A stretch of DNA of 7,160 bases from Clostridiaceae bacterium (GTDB lineage: Bacteria > Bacillota > Clostridia > Saccharofermentanales > DTU023): NCBI GenBank assembly GCA_012841255.1, contig DUUZ01000145.1, positions 1 through 7,160 on the forward strand, in the 5' to 3' direction. The notes under the pieces were generated by a model. The model saw only the letters and a list, made by a program, of their open reading frames with translations, did not search any database and had not been told where the DNA came from. Positions 1 through 5,837 of the stretch are shown here, piece after piece. The stretch's first letter is position 1. Every line of letters begins with the position of its first letter. Position numbers and translations under genes: made by a program.

Positions 1-1
1 C

Positions 2-514
2 AGAAGCTGGGGGATCGGGAGCAGCAGCAAAAACAACGGGGTGCTTCTCCTTGTCGCCAAGGAAGACCGCAAGCTCCGGATTGAAGTTGGATACGGCCTG
101 GAGGGGGCCATCCCCGACAGCGTGGCCGACCGGATTATCCGCAATGTTATTGCCCCTTCTTTTCAGCAGGGGGATTTTGACGGCGGTGTCCTGGATGGAT
201 TCAATGCCCTGGTCACCCTGGTTGCAGAAGAATACGACCTGGAGATCGATGCCGAAGGCTACGTGGCCATCGAAACGGAAGAGGACAGCGAGTACAGCTT
301 CTTGGAAATGGTCTTCATGGTGATGATTGTCATCTTTATTTTGATCACCTATTTCGGCCGCTTTTTTGGTACTTCCATGATGGGCCGCGGAGGACCCGGC
401 CGGGGAAGCTGGACGGGAGGCGGCGGCTGGTCGGGCGGAGGGGGCGGCAGATCCTCCGGAGGAGGCTTTGGCGGCGGATCATCAGGCGGGGGCGGAGCCT
501 CGGGAGGTTGGTAG
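2..514 (+). CDS. TPM-domain (YgcG-type) membrane protein, 3' part
   Basis: This is the C-terminal 170 residues of a gene that enters from the left edge; the frame is open from base 2 and no start is visible. The visible protein begins inside a TPM domain: the run WGIG, KNNGVLLLVAKEDRK and RIEVGYGLEGAIPD is the family signature, followed by the helical segment ending IAPSFQQGDFDGGV. A hydrophobic segment (about residues 100-119) is followed by a tail made almost only of Gly and Ser that ends GGGGASGGW, the usual ending of YgcG-like proteins. Members normally have an N-terminal signal peptide, so the TPM domain probably lies outside the membrane, but that part is missing here. Exact function is unsettled; some TPM proteins are linked to photosystem repair or envelope processes. 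An internal GTG at base 41 is in frame, but it splits the conserved domain and is not the real start. The stop TAG is three bases before the next gene, so the two are probably cotranscribed. Confidence 0.92.
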   Translation, partial: RSWGIGSSSKNNGVLLLVAKEDRKLRIEVGYGLEGAIPDSVADRIIRNVIAPSFQQGDFDGGVLDGFNALVTLVAEEYDLEIDAEGYVAIETEEDSEYSFLEMVFMVMIVIFILITYFGRFFGTSMMGRGGPGRGSWTGGGGWSGGGGGRSSGGGFGGGSSGGGGASGGW

Positions 515-517
515 CAT

Positions 518-1510
518 ATGGCTGAATTGTCGGATCTTCTTGTACTTACGGTTGATGACCTGGAAAAGAATCTGGGCAGGGCCCGTTTCCGGGAATTCAT
601 CCGGGAATCAGAGGAGCATTTCACCCGCCAGGTAGAGCATATTGCCGACCATATTCTGAATCACCGGGATATCCGGGCGATTTTCGTCTCGGGACCCACG
701 TCCTCGGGCAAGACGACCTCTTCCATGCTCATGACCCGCCGTCTTTCCGAAGCGGGCCTTAGGACCTTCCACCTGGAACTTGACGATTATTACCGGCCCG
801 AACGCCTTCGCTACGATGAGGAGGGGCGGCCGGATTATGAGAGTATCGACACCATTGACCTGGAGCTTCTCGGCCGCGACCTGGAACTGCTCTTCCAAAA
901 CAAGGAGGTGGCCATCCCCACCTTCGAATTCACGACCCGGGAGCGCCTCTATCTGCCTGAGAAAAAGATGAAGCTGGAGGAGGGGGATGTCCTTCTGGTC
1001 GAGGGCCTGCATGGCCTGTCGGATATCATCATGGACAAGCTTCCCAAAGAGCGCCGGCTCAGTTATTTCATCCTTCCCCACGGCCGGGTTTTGTCCGACC
1101 GCCGCATGCTGTCGGGCTCGGATATCCGCGTCCTGCGCCGGATCAGCCGGGATGTGCGGCACCGGGGTGCGACAGCCATCGATACGATTGACTACTGGCC
1201 CATGATCGACCGGGCCGAAGCGGATTTCATCCCCCGCTATCTGGCCGCAGCCGATTTTTATGTCAATTCAATCCTGTCGTATGAGTTCATGGTCATCGGT
1301 CCCATGGCCAGGCTGGAGATCGAGAAGTCCCTGGACCGTTTTTTCAAAGGCGAGCTTCCGCCCTCGTCCTACACGGTCAACCCCTCCGGTCATTCTGACC
1401 TGAAGCGGGCAGTCCGGGAGGCGGTCCGCCTCTCCTGGGTCTGCGAGCAGCTGCCTGCGGCAGACCCCTCTTTTGTGCCTGATCAGTCAATTCTCCAGGA
1501 ATTTCTGTGA
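518..1510 (+). CDS. Uridine kinase-like P-loop nucleoside kinase, short form
   Basis: The 330-residue product is a cytoplasmic P-loop kinase of the uridine kinase/phosphoribulokinase family, expected to phosphorylate a nucleoside (probably pyrimidine) with ATP. The Walker A loop is GPTSSGKTT (residues 59-67). LELDDYYRP (86-94) carries the acidic substrate-site residues, VEGLHGL (161-167) is the Walker B region, and RRISRDVRHRGATA (207-220) is the Arg-rich lid. The C-terminal ending SILQEFL matches the ending of clostridial 'nucleoside kinase' proteins. As I recall, many of those have about 550 residues with an N-terminal TGS/ThrRS-like half. Here only the linker helix RFREFIRESEE (23-33) remains before the kinase. 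The start ATG is set by GGGAGG at 502-507, which lies inside the last codons of the TPM gene, ten bases upstream. The close spacing suggests translational coupling. The true substrate is unknown, so I give no symbol. Confidence 0.9.
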   Translation: MAELSDLLVLTVDDLEKNLGRARFREFIRESEEHFTRQVEHIADHILNHRDIRAIFVSGPTSSGKTTSSMLMTRRLSEAGLRTFHLELDDYYRPERLRYDEEGRPDYESIDTIDLELLGRDLELLFQNKEVAIPTFEFTTRERLYLPEKKMKLEEGDVLLVEGLHGLSDIIMDKLPKERRLSYFILPHGRVLSDRRMLSGSDIRVLRRISRDVRHRGATAIDTIDYWPMIDRAEADFIPRYLAAADFYVNSILSYEFMVIGPMARLEIEKSLDRFFKGELPPSSYTVNPSGHSDLKRAVREAVRLSWVCEQLPAADPSFVPDQSILQEFL

Positions 1511-1584
1511 TCTCTCCCCCTTCGGCCACCGGGAAAGGCCGCTGGTAACGCGTGACACTACAAGGCTTTGACGGAGAAATTATC

Positions 1585-1665
1585 ATGGACGAAAACAGAG
1601 GTGCGGCAGCCGCAGTCTTTTGCCCGCCGTCACAAGACAGGAGAGAATTATGGTTGAAATTTTGA
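1585..1665 (+). CDS. Possible 26-residue leader ORF overlapping trxA
   Basis: An ATG at 1585 is preceded by GGAG at 1573-1576 with eight bases between, a normal ribosome binding site. The frame runs 26 codons (starting MDENRGAAAAVF and ending LWLKF) to a TGA at 1663-1665, which lies 16 bases inside the thioredoxin gene in another frame. Translation of this ORF would carry ribosomes across the thioredoxin start, so it could couple or compete with trxA initiation. I know no homologue. It may be chance, and if the TATCAT at 1581-1586 is a real -10 element the transcript would start after this ATG, which would exclude the ORF. Confidence 0.25.
   Translation: MDENRGAAAAVFCPPSQDRRELWLKF
1602..1614. 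repeat. 13-base palindrome before trxA
   Basis: TGCGGC-A-GCCGCA is a perfect inverted repeat around one central base. It is too tight to form a good RNA hairpin and would fit a dimeric protein operator better. It lies 36 bases upstream of the trxA ATG. I do not recognise the motif, and in GC-rich DNA it may be chance. Confidence 0.3.
1639..1645 (+). promoter_or_regulatory. Ribosome binding site of trxA
   Basis: AGGAGAG ends four bases before the ATG at 1650 and decides this start over the in-frame TTG at 1620, which has no such site and would add ten residues not seen in thioredoxins. Confidence 0.85.
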
Positions 1666-1970
1666 AACAGGACAATTTCCAGGAAAAGGTGCTCGACAGC
1701 GAGCAGCCTGTACTGATCGATTTTTGGGCGGAGTGGTGCGGCCCCTGCCGCATGGTGGCTCCGGTCATTGAGGAACTGGGCAAGAACTATGAAGGCAAGG
1801 CGGTCATCGGCAAAGTCAACGTTGACGAGGAGCGTGCCCTGGCTCAGAAATACCGCGTCTTCAGCATCCCCACCCTCTTCATCTTCAAGGATGGAAAGGT
1901 TGTGGACCAGCTGGTGGGTGCCAGACCCTATGACGATATCGCCAAAGTGCTGGACAAGCATATCGGCTGA
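1650..1970 (+). CDS. trxA: Thioredoxin
   Basis: The 106-residue product is a standard-length thioredoxin, a cytoplasmic dithiol protein that reduces disulfides in proteins such as ribonucleotide reductase and peroxiredoxins. The active site is AEWCGPCR with Cys30 and Cys33. The buried Asp24 sits in VLIDFWAEW, and the cis-proline is Pro74 in FSIPTLFIF, followed by the family's FKDGK turn (79-83) and conserved Gly90. All catalytic residues are present and I see nothing unusual in the protein. It stands between the nucleoside kinase gene and nnr; thioredoxin reductase is not in this window. It is closed by a strong terminator starting 18 bases after the stop. The start is chosen from AGGAGAG at 1639-1645. 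Its promoter is uncertain: it may be read from the kinase gene or from a weak site near 1557-1586. Confidence 0.98.
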   Translation: MVEILKQDNFQEKVLDSEQPVLIDFWAEWCGPCRMVAPVIEELGKNYEGKAVIGKVNVDEERALAQKYRVFSIPTLFIFKDGKVVDQLVGARPYDDIAKVLDKHIG

Positions 1971-1987
1971 GTTCACATTGCATAAGC

Positions 1988-2026
1988 AAAAACCCACGTG
2001 AGATCAAAGGATCACGTGGGTTTTTT
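1988..2026. terminator. Strong bidirectional intrinsic terminator after trxA
   Basis: CCCACGTGA (1993-2001) pairs perfectly with TCACGTGGG (2012-2020) around a ten-base loop, and flanking A5 (1988-1992) and T6 (2021-2026) lengthen the stem to 14 pairs. The T run follows the stem on the + strand and the A run gives the same on the - strand, so it can end transcription in both directions. It starts 18 bases after the trxA stop and ends four bases before the nnr ribosome binding site. Confidence 0.95.
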
Positions 2027-2030
2027 AAAC

Positions 2031-2037
2031 GGAGGAG
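2031..2037 (+). promoter_or_regulatory. Ribosome binding site of nnr
   Basis: GGAGGAG lies eight bases before the ATG at 2046. It decides this start over an in-frame GTG at 1998, whose 16 extra codons would be read through the terminator stem and have no match to the family's N-terminus. Confidence 0.92.
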
Positions 2038-2045
2038 ATGATAGT

Positions 2046-3620
2046 ATGACCCGATTGCTCACCAGAGAAGAACAACAAAGGCTGGACCGGGAGTTTGCCG
2101 ATTTAACGGGTCTGCCCTCCATTGTCCTGATGGAACAGGCCGCTGCAGGATTGACCGGGACAATCGGAAGTCTCCTGGATTCCTTTGACGAGAAGGACGA
2201 AGGCGACTTCGACGTCCTTTTCTTTGCGGGATTCGGCAGGAACGGCGGGGATGCCTGGGCATCGGCCCGCCAGCTCAAGGCGGCCGGTTACGAGGTTGTG
2301 ATCTACGACGTCTACAGCGTCTCACCCGGCTATCAGCCGGAAGGGGACATTGAACTGAACCGTCAGGCCTACCGGAGACTGGGCGGGGAAACCATTGAAG
2401 ATATGGCGGAGCTTGAAGGCCGTACCCCCCTGATCGCTGTTGATGCACTCTTCGGCACAGGTTTCAATGTCAAAAAAGAGCTGCCCGAAAAAGTCAGGGA
2501 AGCCCTGGGCATTCTGGCCCGGCTGAAAGAGGAAGGGACCATGATCGTTGCCTGTGACATCCCGAGCGGAGTGGATTCCGACACGGGTCAGGCCATCCCC
2601 GAAACAGTCGCCGCTGACTTTACCTGTACTTTCGGACGCAAGAAGGTGGGCCTTGTGACCCATCCCGGTCTGCTTTATGCAGGTGAGGTCATTGAGCTTC
2701 CCATCAGCATGACGGATGACTTCATCGAGCATGCACTGGAGCGGGAGCGCCGGGCCTGTTCGCTGGATGCGGCGGAAGCGCGTCCCTCCTTCCTCAAAAG
2801 GAAGCCCGACGGCCATAAGGGCCAGTTCGGACGGATCATGCTGATCGGCGGAGCCGAAGGCATGACCGGGGCCCTGATCCTGGCAGCCCGGGCCGGAGAG
2901 AAGATGGGTGCCGGCTACACCATGGTCCGTGCACCGGAACCATCGCTGCCCATTATTGCCAGCGCCATTCCCTCAGCTCTCATCTCTGCTGTTCCGGAGG
3001 ATGGGGCGGAAACCAAGCGCGATCTGCCGGAACCCGATGTCATTACCATCGGTTCGGGCGCCGGGGATGACCCCTGGGTCAAGAAGGCCATCTTCCACAT
3101 TTTGAAACAGCCTGTCCCCATCGTGATCGATGCCGACGGCCTGAACGCACTCTCCCGGATCATGGGAGCCTACGATCTTTTGAAGGACAGGCAGAAGAAG
3201 GGCTATCCGCCTGCGGTCCTGACGCCGCATCCCGGAGAGTTCCTCCGGCTGGCCCCTGAAAGTTCCTTCCTCCTCCAGCAGGATCGGGTGGATGCCGCCA
3301 GGGTCCTTGCGGAACGGACGGGTGCCATCGTGGTCCTGAAGGGGATGGCAACTGTTGTCGCCATGCCGGACGGGGATGCCTTCATCAATACTACAGGCAA
3401 TGTCGGCTTGGCCAAGGGCGGGTCGGGGGATGTCCTGACCGGCATGATCGCAGGTCTGGCCGCCCAGATGGATTCAGTTGAGGAAGCCGTCAAATACGCT
3501 GTTTATCTCCACGGGCTGGCAGCGGATATTGCATCCGAGAAATATCTGTCTGATACCGTGGTCACGCCCGAGGATCTGATCGACTCCATCGGCGAGGCCC
3601 TGGCCTGCTACGAGGTGTAA
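2046..3620 (+). CDS. nnr: Bifunctional NAD(P)H-hydrate epimerase / ADP-dependent dehydratase
   Basis: This 524-residue cytoplasmic enzyme repairs hydrated, inactive NADH and NADPH. The N-terminal YjeF_N domain (about 1-225) interconverts the R and S hydrates: it shows GFGRNGGD (62-69), VDALFGTG (132-139, with the likely catalytic Asp133) and DIPSGVDSDTG (171-181). The C-terminal ribokinase-like domain (about 240-524) dehydrates the S form using a nucleoside diphosphate (ADP in bacteria). It shows GHKGQFGRIMLIGG (256-269), GMTGA (272-276), IDADGLNAL (361-369), LTPHPGEF (392-399), LKGMATVVA (431-439) and the nucleotide loop AKGGSGDVLTGM (456-467), with the catalytic Asp462. Length and domain order match full bacterial Nnr fusions. 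No promoter fits between the trxA terminator and this gene. I see no terminator in the 36 bases after the stop. Confidence 0.97.
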   Translation: MTRLLTREEQQRLDREFADLTGLPSIVLMEQAAAGLTGTIGSLLDSFDEKDEGDFDVLFFAGFGRNGGDAWASARQLKAAGYEVVIYDVYSVSPGYQPEGDIELNRQAYRRLGGETIEDMAELEGRTPLIAVDALFGTGFNVKKELPEKVREALGILARLKEEGTMIVACDIPSGVDSDTGQAIPETVAADFTCTFGRKKVGLVTHPGLLYAGEVIELPISMTDDFIEHALERERRACSLDAAEARPSFLKRKPDGHKGQFGRIMLIGGAEGMTGALILAARAGEKMGAGYTMVRAPEPSLPIIASAIPSALISAVPEDGAETKRDLPEPDVITIGSGAGDDPWVKKAIFHILKQPVPIVIDADGLNALSRIMGAYDLLKDRQKKGYPPAVLTPHPGEFLRLAPESSFLLQQDRVDAARVLAERTGAIVVLKGMATVVAMPDGDAFINTTGNVGLAKGGSGDVLTGMIAGLAAQMDSVEEAVKYAVYLHGLAADIASEKYLSDTVVTPEDLIDSIGEALACYEV

Positions 3621-3624
3621 GCAC

Positions 3625-3653
3625 TTTAATTTGACCGAGTAATCTGATAGGAT
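3625..3653 (+). promoter_or_regulatory. Extended -10 promoter of the FMN riboswitch-ribU unit
   Basis: TGA-TAGGAT at 3645-3653 fits an extended -10 element (TGN followed by a TATAAT-like hexamer, four of six). TTTAAT at 3625-3630 is a poor -35 at 17 bases. The expected start near 3660 falls at the beginning of the FMN aptamer, which supports the call. The site starts five bases after the nnr stop. Confidence 0.6.
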
Positions 3654-3656
3654 GGT

Positions 3657-3787
<131 letters not shown>

Positions 3788-3803
3788 GATCAATGATGAC
3801 CTT

Positions 3804-3830
3804 TGCCCCGGTTTTACCGGGGCATTTTTT
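3804..3830 (+). terminator. Riboswitch-controlled intrinsic terminator
   Basis: TGCCCCGG (3804-3811) pairs with CCGGGGCA (3817-3824) around the five-base loop TTTTA, and T6 follows (3825-3830). It lies between the FMN aptamer and the ribU ribosome binding site, the normal place for an FMN-induced terminator. Two pairings could form a competing antiterminator. CAAAG (3784-3788, the end of P1) could pair with CTTTG (3801-3805), which covers the base of the terminator. The left arm could also pair with CCGGGGC at 3664-3670 at the aptamer start. Confidence 0.92.
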
Positions 3831-3866
3831 GTGCCCCTAAAACCTGAACACCAAAGGAGTACAGAC

Positions 3867-4469
3867 ATGAACAAGACAAACGGACAAAGTAAGCGGACCA
3901 TGTGGATGGCCAAGACCGGCATCCTTTCGGCGGCAGCCATCGCCCTCATGTATCTGGAGATTTCGCTGCCTCTTTTCCCGGCCTTTCTGAAATTCGATTT
4001 TTCGGAAATTCCGGCTTTGCTGGCAGCCTTTGCCCTGGGCCCGCTTGCGGGAATCACAGTGGAACTGATCAAGAACCTGGCTCATCTGCCAGCCTCCCAC
4101 ACCCTGATGGTGGGGGAACTGGCCAATTTCGTCATGGGAAGCCTCTTTGTGGGGACCGCCGGCCTGATCTACAAGTTCCGGAAAACCAGGAGCGGAGCTG
4201 CCATTTCCATGGCCGCAGGCACCTTTGCCCTGACTCTGTCGGGGGCCCTGATCAACTACTTCCTCATGATCCCTTTCTATATCACGGTCATGGGACTGTC
4301 CATGGAGGGCATCGTGGCGGCTGTCCATGCGGCAGGCAACACCATGGTCAACGACCTGTCCAGCCTCATCCTCTGGGTCTTTGTCCCCTTCAACCTCTTC
4401 AAGGGAGCCGTCATCTCGCTGATTGTCGGCCTGATTTACAAGCGTTTAAGCCCTCTTTTACACAGATAG
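3867..4469 (+). CDS. ribU: Riboflavin-specific ECF transporter S component RibU
   Basis: The 200-residue, strongly hydrophobic protein is the substrate-binding membrane subunit of an energy-coupling-factor importer for riboflavin. Recognition rests on the RibU block FLKFDFSEIPALLAAFALGP (40-59) followed by GITVELIKNL (62-71), the length typical of S components, and the FMN riboswitch directly upstream. Hydrophobic segments lie at about 17-38, 46-65, 82-103, 112-140 and 160-192, consistent with six membrane spans. A basic N-terminus (KTNGQSKR) and a basic end (YKRLSPLLHR) suggest cytoplasmic tails. The ATPase and T subunits (EcfA, EcfA', EcfT) are not in the window; in group II ECF systems they are encoded elsewhere and shared. 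The start ATG has AGGAG at 3855-3859, seven bases upstream; longer in-frame readings would begin inside the riboswitch and are rejected. Confidence 0.95.
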   Translation: MNKTNGQSKRTMWMAKTGILSAAAIALMYLEISLPLFPAFLKFDFSEIPALLAAFALGPLAGITVELIKNLAHLPASHTLMVGELANFVMGSLFVGTAGLIYKFRKTRSGAAISMAAGTFALTLSGALINYFLMIPFYITVMGLSMEGIVAAVHAAGNTMVNDLSSLILWVFVPFNLFKGAVISLIVGLIYKRLSPLLHR

Positions 4470-4485
4470 GGAAACAGGGGTCCTA

Positions 4486-4494
4486 TGATAGAAT
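4486..4494 (+). promoter_or_regulatory. Extended -10 promoter of hisS
   Basis: TGA-TAGAAT is an extended -10 element (hexamer five of six to TATAAT). No good -35 is seen at 16-18 bases. Transcription would start near 4501, giving a leader of about 39 bases to hisS, too short for a T-box riboswitch. It differs by only one base from the element before the riboswitch (TGA-TAGGAT). Confidence 0.55.
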
Positions 4495-4496
4495 AA

Positions 4497-4510
4497 TTTG
4501 ATACGTCAAA
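4497..4510 (+). repeat. Inverted repeat at the predicted hisS transcript start
   Basis: TTTGA (4497-4501) and TCAAA (4506-4510) are perfect inverted repeats around TACG. As DNA this could be an operator overlapping the start site; as RNA it would be a five-pair hairpin with a UNCG-class loop. It begins three bases after the -10 hexamer. Function not known. Confidence 0.4.
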
Positions 4511-4539
4511 ATTCATCCGGATGCAAGAAGGAGGCGGCC

Positions 4540-5793
4540 ATGGACTTGAGAGCCCCCCGGGGAACAAGGGATATCCTGCCAGAGGAGGCGGCGAAACGCC
4601 AGCTCTTGGAGCGCGTTTTTGAAGACATCTGCCGGCGCTACGGCTACGGAGAAATCCGGGTGCCCGCCTTCGAACATACCGAGCTTTTTGTACGCGGCGT
4701 GGGGGACGCCAGTGATATTGTCCGCAAGGAAATGTATACCTTCGAGGACAAGGGCGGACGGAGTCTGACCCTGCGTCCGGAGGGGACGGCCGGCGTTGCC
4801 AGGGCCTTTGTCGAAGGCGGCATGTCTTCGCGCCCGGCCCCGGTCAAGCTCTGGTACAACATGAACATGTTCCGCTATGAAAAAATGCAAAAGGGCCGCT
4901 ACCGTGAATTCTGGCAGTTCGGCTGTGAGGTCTTTGGAAGCGAGGCCCCCCAGGCGGACGCCGAGGTCATCGGCCTTCTGAATAGCTTTTTTGGGGAGCT
5001 GGGTCTTTCAGGGATCAGCCTTGAGATCAACAGCATCGGCTGCCCCGGCTGCCGGGAGGCCTACCGGGAGGCCCTACGGGACTACTACCGTCCCCGGCTT
5101 TCGGAGATGTGCGAGGACTGCCAGGTCCGTTTTGACCTCAATCCCCTGCGGATGCTGGACTGCAAGGAGGAGCACTGCCACCTCTTGGCGGCGGATGCGC
5201 CGGTCCAGCTGGACTACCTTTGCGGGAGCTGCAAGGATCATTTCGACGGGGTCAAATCCTGCCTGGATGCCCTGAAAATCGACTATATCGTCAACCCCCG
5301 CATGGTCCGGGGTCTGGACTATTACACTCGGACGGTCTTTGAGTTTATCTCCTCCAATGTGGGAACCCAGGGGACGATCTGCGGCGGGGGCCGCTATGAC
5401 GGCCTGATCCGGGAGGTCGGCGGCTTCGACATGCCTGCCGTGGGCTTTGCCATGGGCGTGGAGCGCCTGATGCTGGAAGCGGAGGCCCAGGAGATCAATC
5501 TGGGCGGCGAATCTTTGCCGGACCTTTATATCGCTTCCTTCCCTGCAACGGCTGCCCCTGCCCTGGCCCTGGCCCAGGATCTGATCCGGCAGGGTTTCAG
5601 TGTGGAGACCGACATCATGGGTCGGAGCCTGCGGGCCCAGATGAAGGCGGCCGACCGGATGCGAGCCCGCTTCACCCTGGTCCTGGGTGAGACGGAAGTG
5701 GAAGAAGCAAAAGGAAAACTTCGCCGTCTGGATGACGGAGAGGAAACAGAAACTCCGCTGGCTGCCATCGGCGGACTTTTGGAGACCAAATAA
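4540..5793 (+). CDS. hisS: Histidyl-tRNA synthetase
   Basis: The 417-residue class II synthetase charges tRNA-His with histidine in the cytoplasm. It shows RGTRDILP (7-14), LRPEGT (78-83), the motif 2 stretch FRYEKMQKGRYREFWQFG (111-128), the histidine-binding signatures RGLDYYTRTVFEF (257-269) and GGGRYDGL (282-289), and motif 3 GFAMGVERL (302-310). The anticodon-binding domain is about 327-417. The middle insertion carries four cysteine pairs: CPGC (168-171), CEDC (191-194), Cys208/Cys213 and CGSC (228-231). This pattern is common, as I recall, in HisRS of Bacillota and suggests bound metal. The start is set by AAGGAGG at 4528-4534, five bases before the ATG; an in-frame TTG at 4498 would include the ribosome binding site in the coding region. 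It is followed after 44 bases by aspS, a frequent pairing in Bacillota. Confidence 0.99.
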   Translation: MDLRAPRGTRDILPEEAAKRQLLERVFEDICRRYGYGEIRVPAFEHTELFVRGVGDASDIVRKEMYTFEDKGGRSLTLRPEGTAGVARAFVEGGMSSRPAPVKLWYNMNMFRYEKMQKGRYREFWQFGCEVFGSEAPQADAEVIGLLNSFFGELGLSGISLEINSIGCPGCREAYREALRDYYRPRLSEMCEDCQVRFDLNPLRMLDCKEEHCHLLAADAPVQLDYLCGSCKDHFDGVKSCLDALKIDYIVNPRMVRGLDYYTRTVFEFISSNVGTQGTICGGGRYDGLIREVGGFDMPAVGFAMGVERLMLEAEAQEINLGGESLPDLYIASFPATAAPALALAQDLIRQGFSVETDIMGRSLRAQMKAADRMRARFTLVLGETEVEEAKGKLRRLDDGEETETPLAAIGGLLETK

Positions 5794-5804
5794 AGAGCAA
5801 GAAA

Positions 5805-5822
5805 AGTCTTCAGATGAGGACT
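5805..5822 (+). promoter_or_regulatory. Small stem-loop between hisS and aspS
   Basis: AGTCTTC (5805-5811) pairs with GAGGACT (5816-5822), with one G-U pair, around the loop AGAT. It has no T run and so is not a terminator. It ends two bases before the aspS ribosome binding site AGGAGG (5825-5830), where it could affect translation or protect an mRNA end. Function is inferred only. Confidence 0.4.
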
Positions 5823-5824
5823 CG

Positions 5825-5830
5825 AGGAGG
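5825..5830 (+). promoter_or_regulatory. Ribosome binding site of aspS
   Basis: A perfect AGGAGG lies seven bases before the ATG at 5838. Another ATG, in a different frame, directly abuts this site at 5831 and is too close to be used, so the site decides both start and frame. Confidence 0.93.
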
Positions 5831-5837
5831 ATGGAAG

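Larger units (their letters stand above)
1511..1649. other. Kinase-trxA intergenic region
   Basis: This 139-base gap holds no RNA gene I recognise. A weak stem, CGGCC (1523-1527) with GGCCG (1537-1541), has no T run after it, so I do not call a terminator for the kinase gene. A -10-like TATCAT lies at 1581-1586 (five of six matches) with a poor -35 candidate ACTACA at 1557-1562, so a trxA promoter here is possible but weak. A small leader ORF and a 13-base palindrome, listed separately, occupy the right half. Confidence 0.6.

Noticed and set aside
608..1162. Long open frame on the - strand opposite the kinase gene
   Set aside because: It lies wholly inside a well-supported + strand gene, encodes no recognisable motif, and reflects the GC-rich codon bias of that gene.
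1523..1541. Stem CGGCC/GGCCG after the kinase gene as a terminator
   Set aside because: Only five pairs with a nine-base loop and no T run.
1568..1573. TTGACG as the -35 of a trxA promoter
   Set aside because: At 17 bases downstream there is only GAAAAC, and the better TATCAT is only seven bases away.
1377..1997. 206-codon open frame on the - strand crossing the kinase-trxA gap
   Set aside because: It overlaps the thioredoxin gene over its whole length, runs through the gap and the kinase end, and its product has no family features.
1998..2045. GTG start that would add 16 residues to Nnr
   Set aside because: It begins inside the terminator stem and has no ribosome binding site, whereas the ATG at 2046 has GGAGGAG at the right distance.
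1659..3110. Twelve-base direct repeat ATTTTGAAACAG at 1659-1670 and 3099-3110
   Set aside because: Both copies encode the same short peptide ILKQ in unrelated genes and have no flanking similarity, so it is probably chance.
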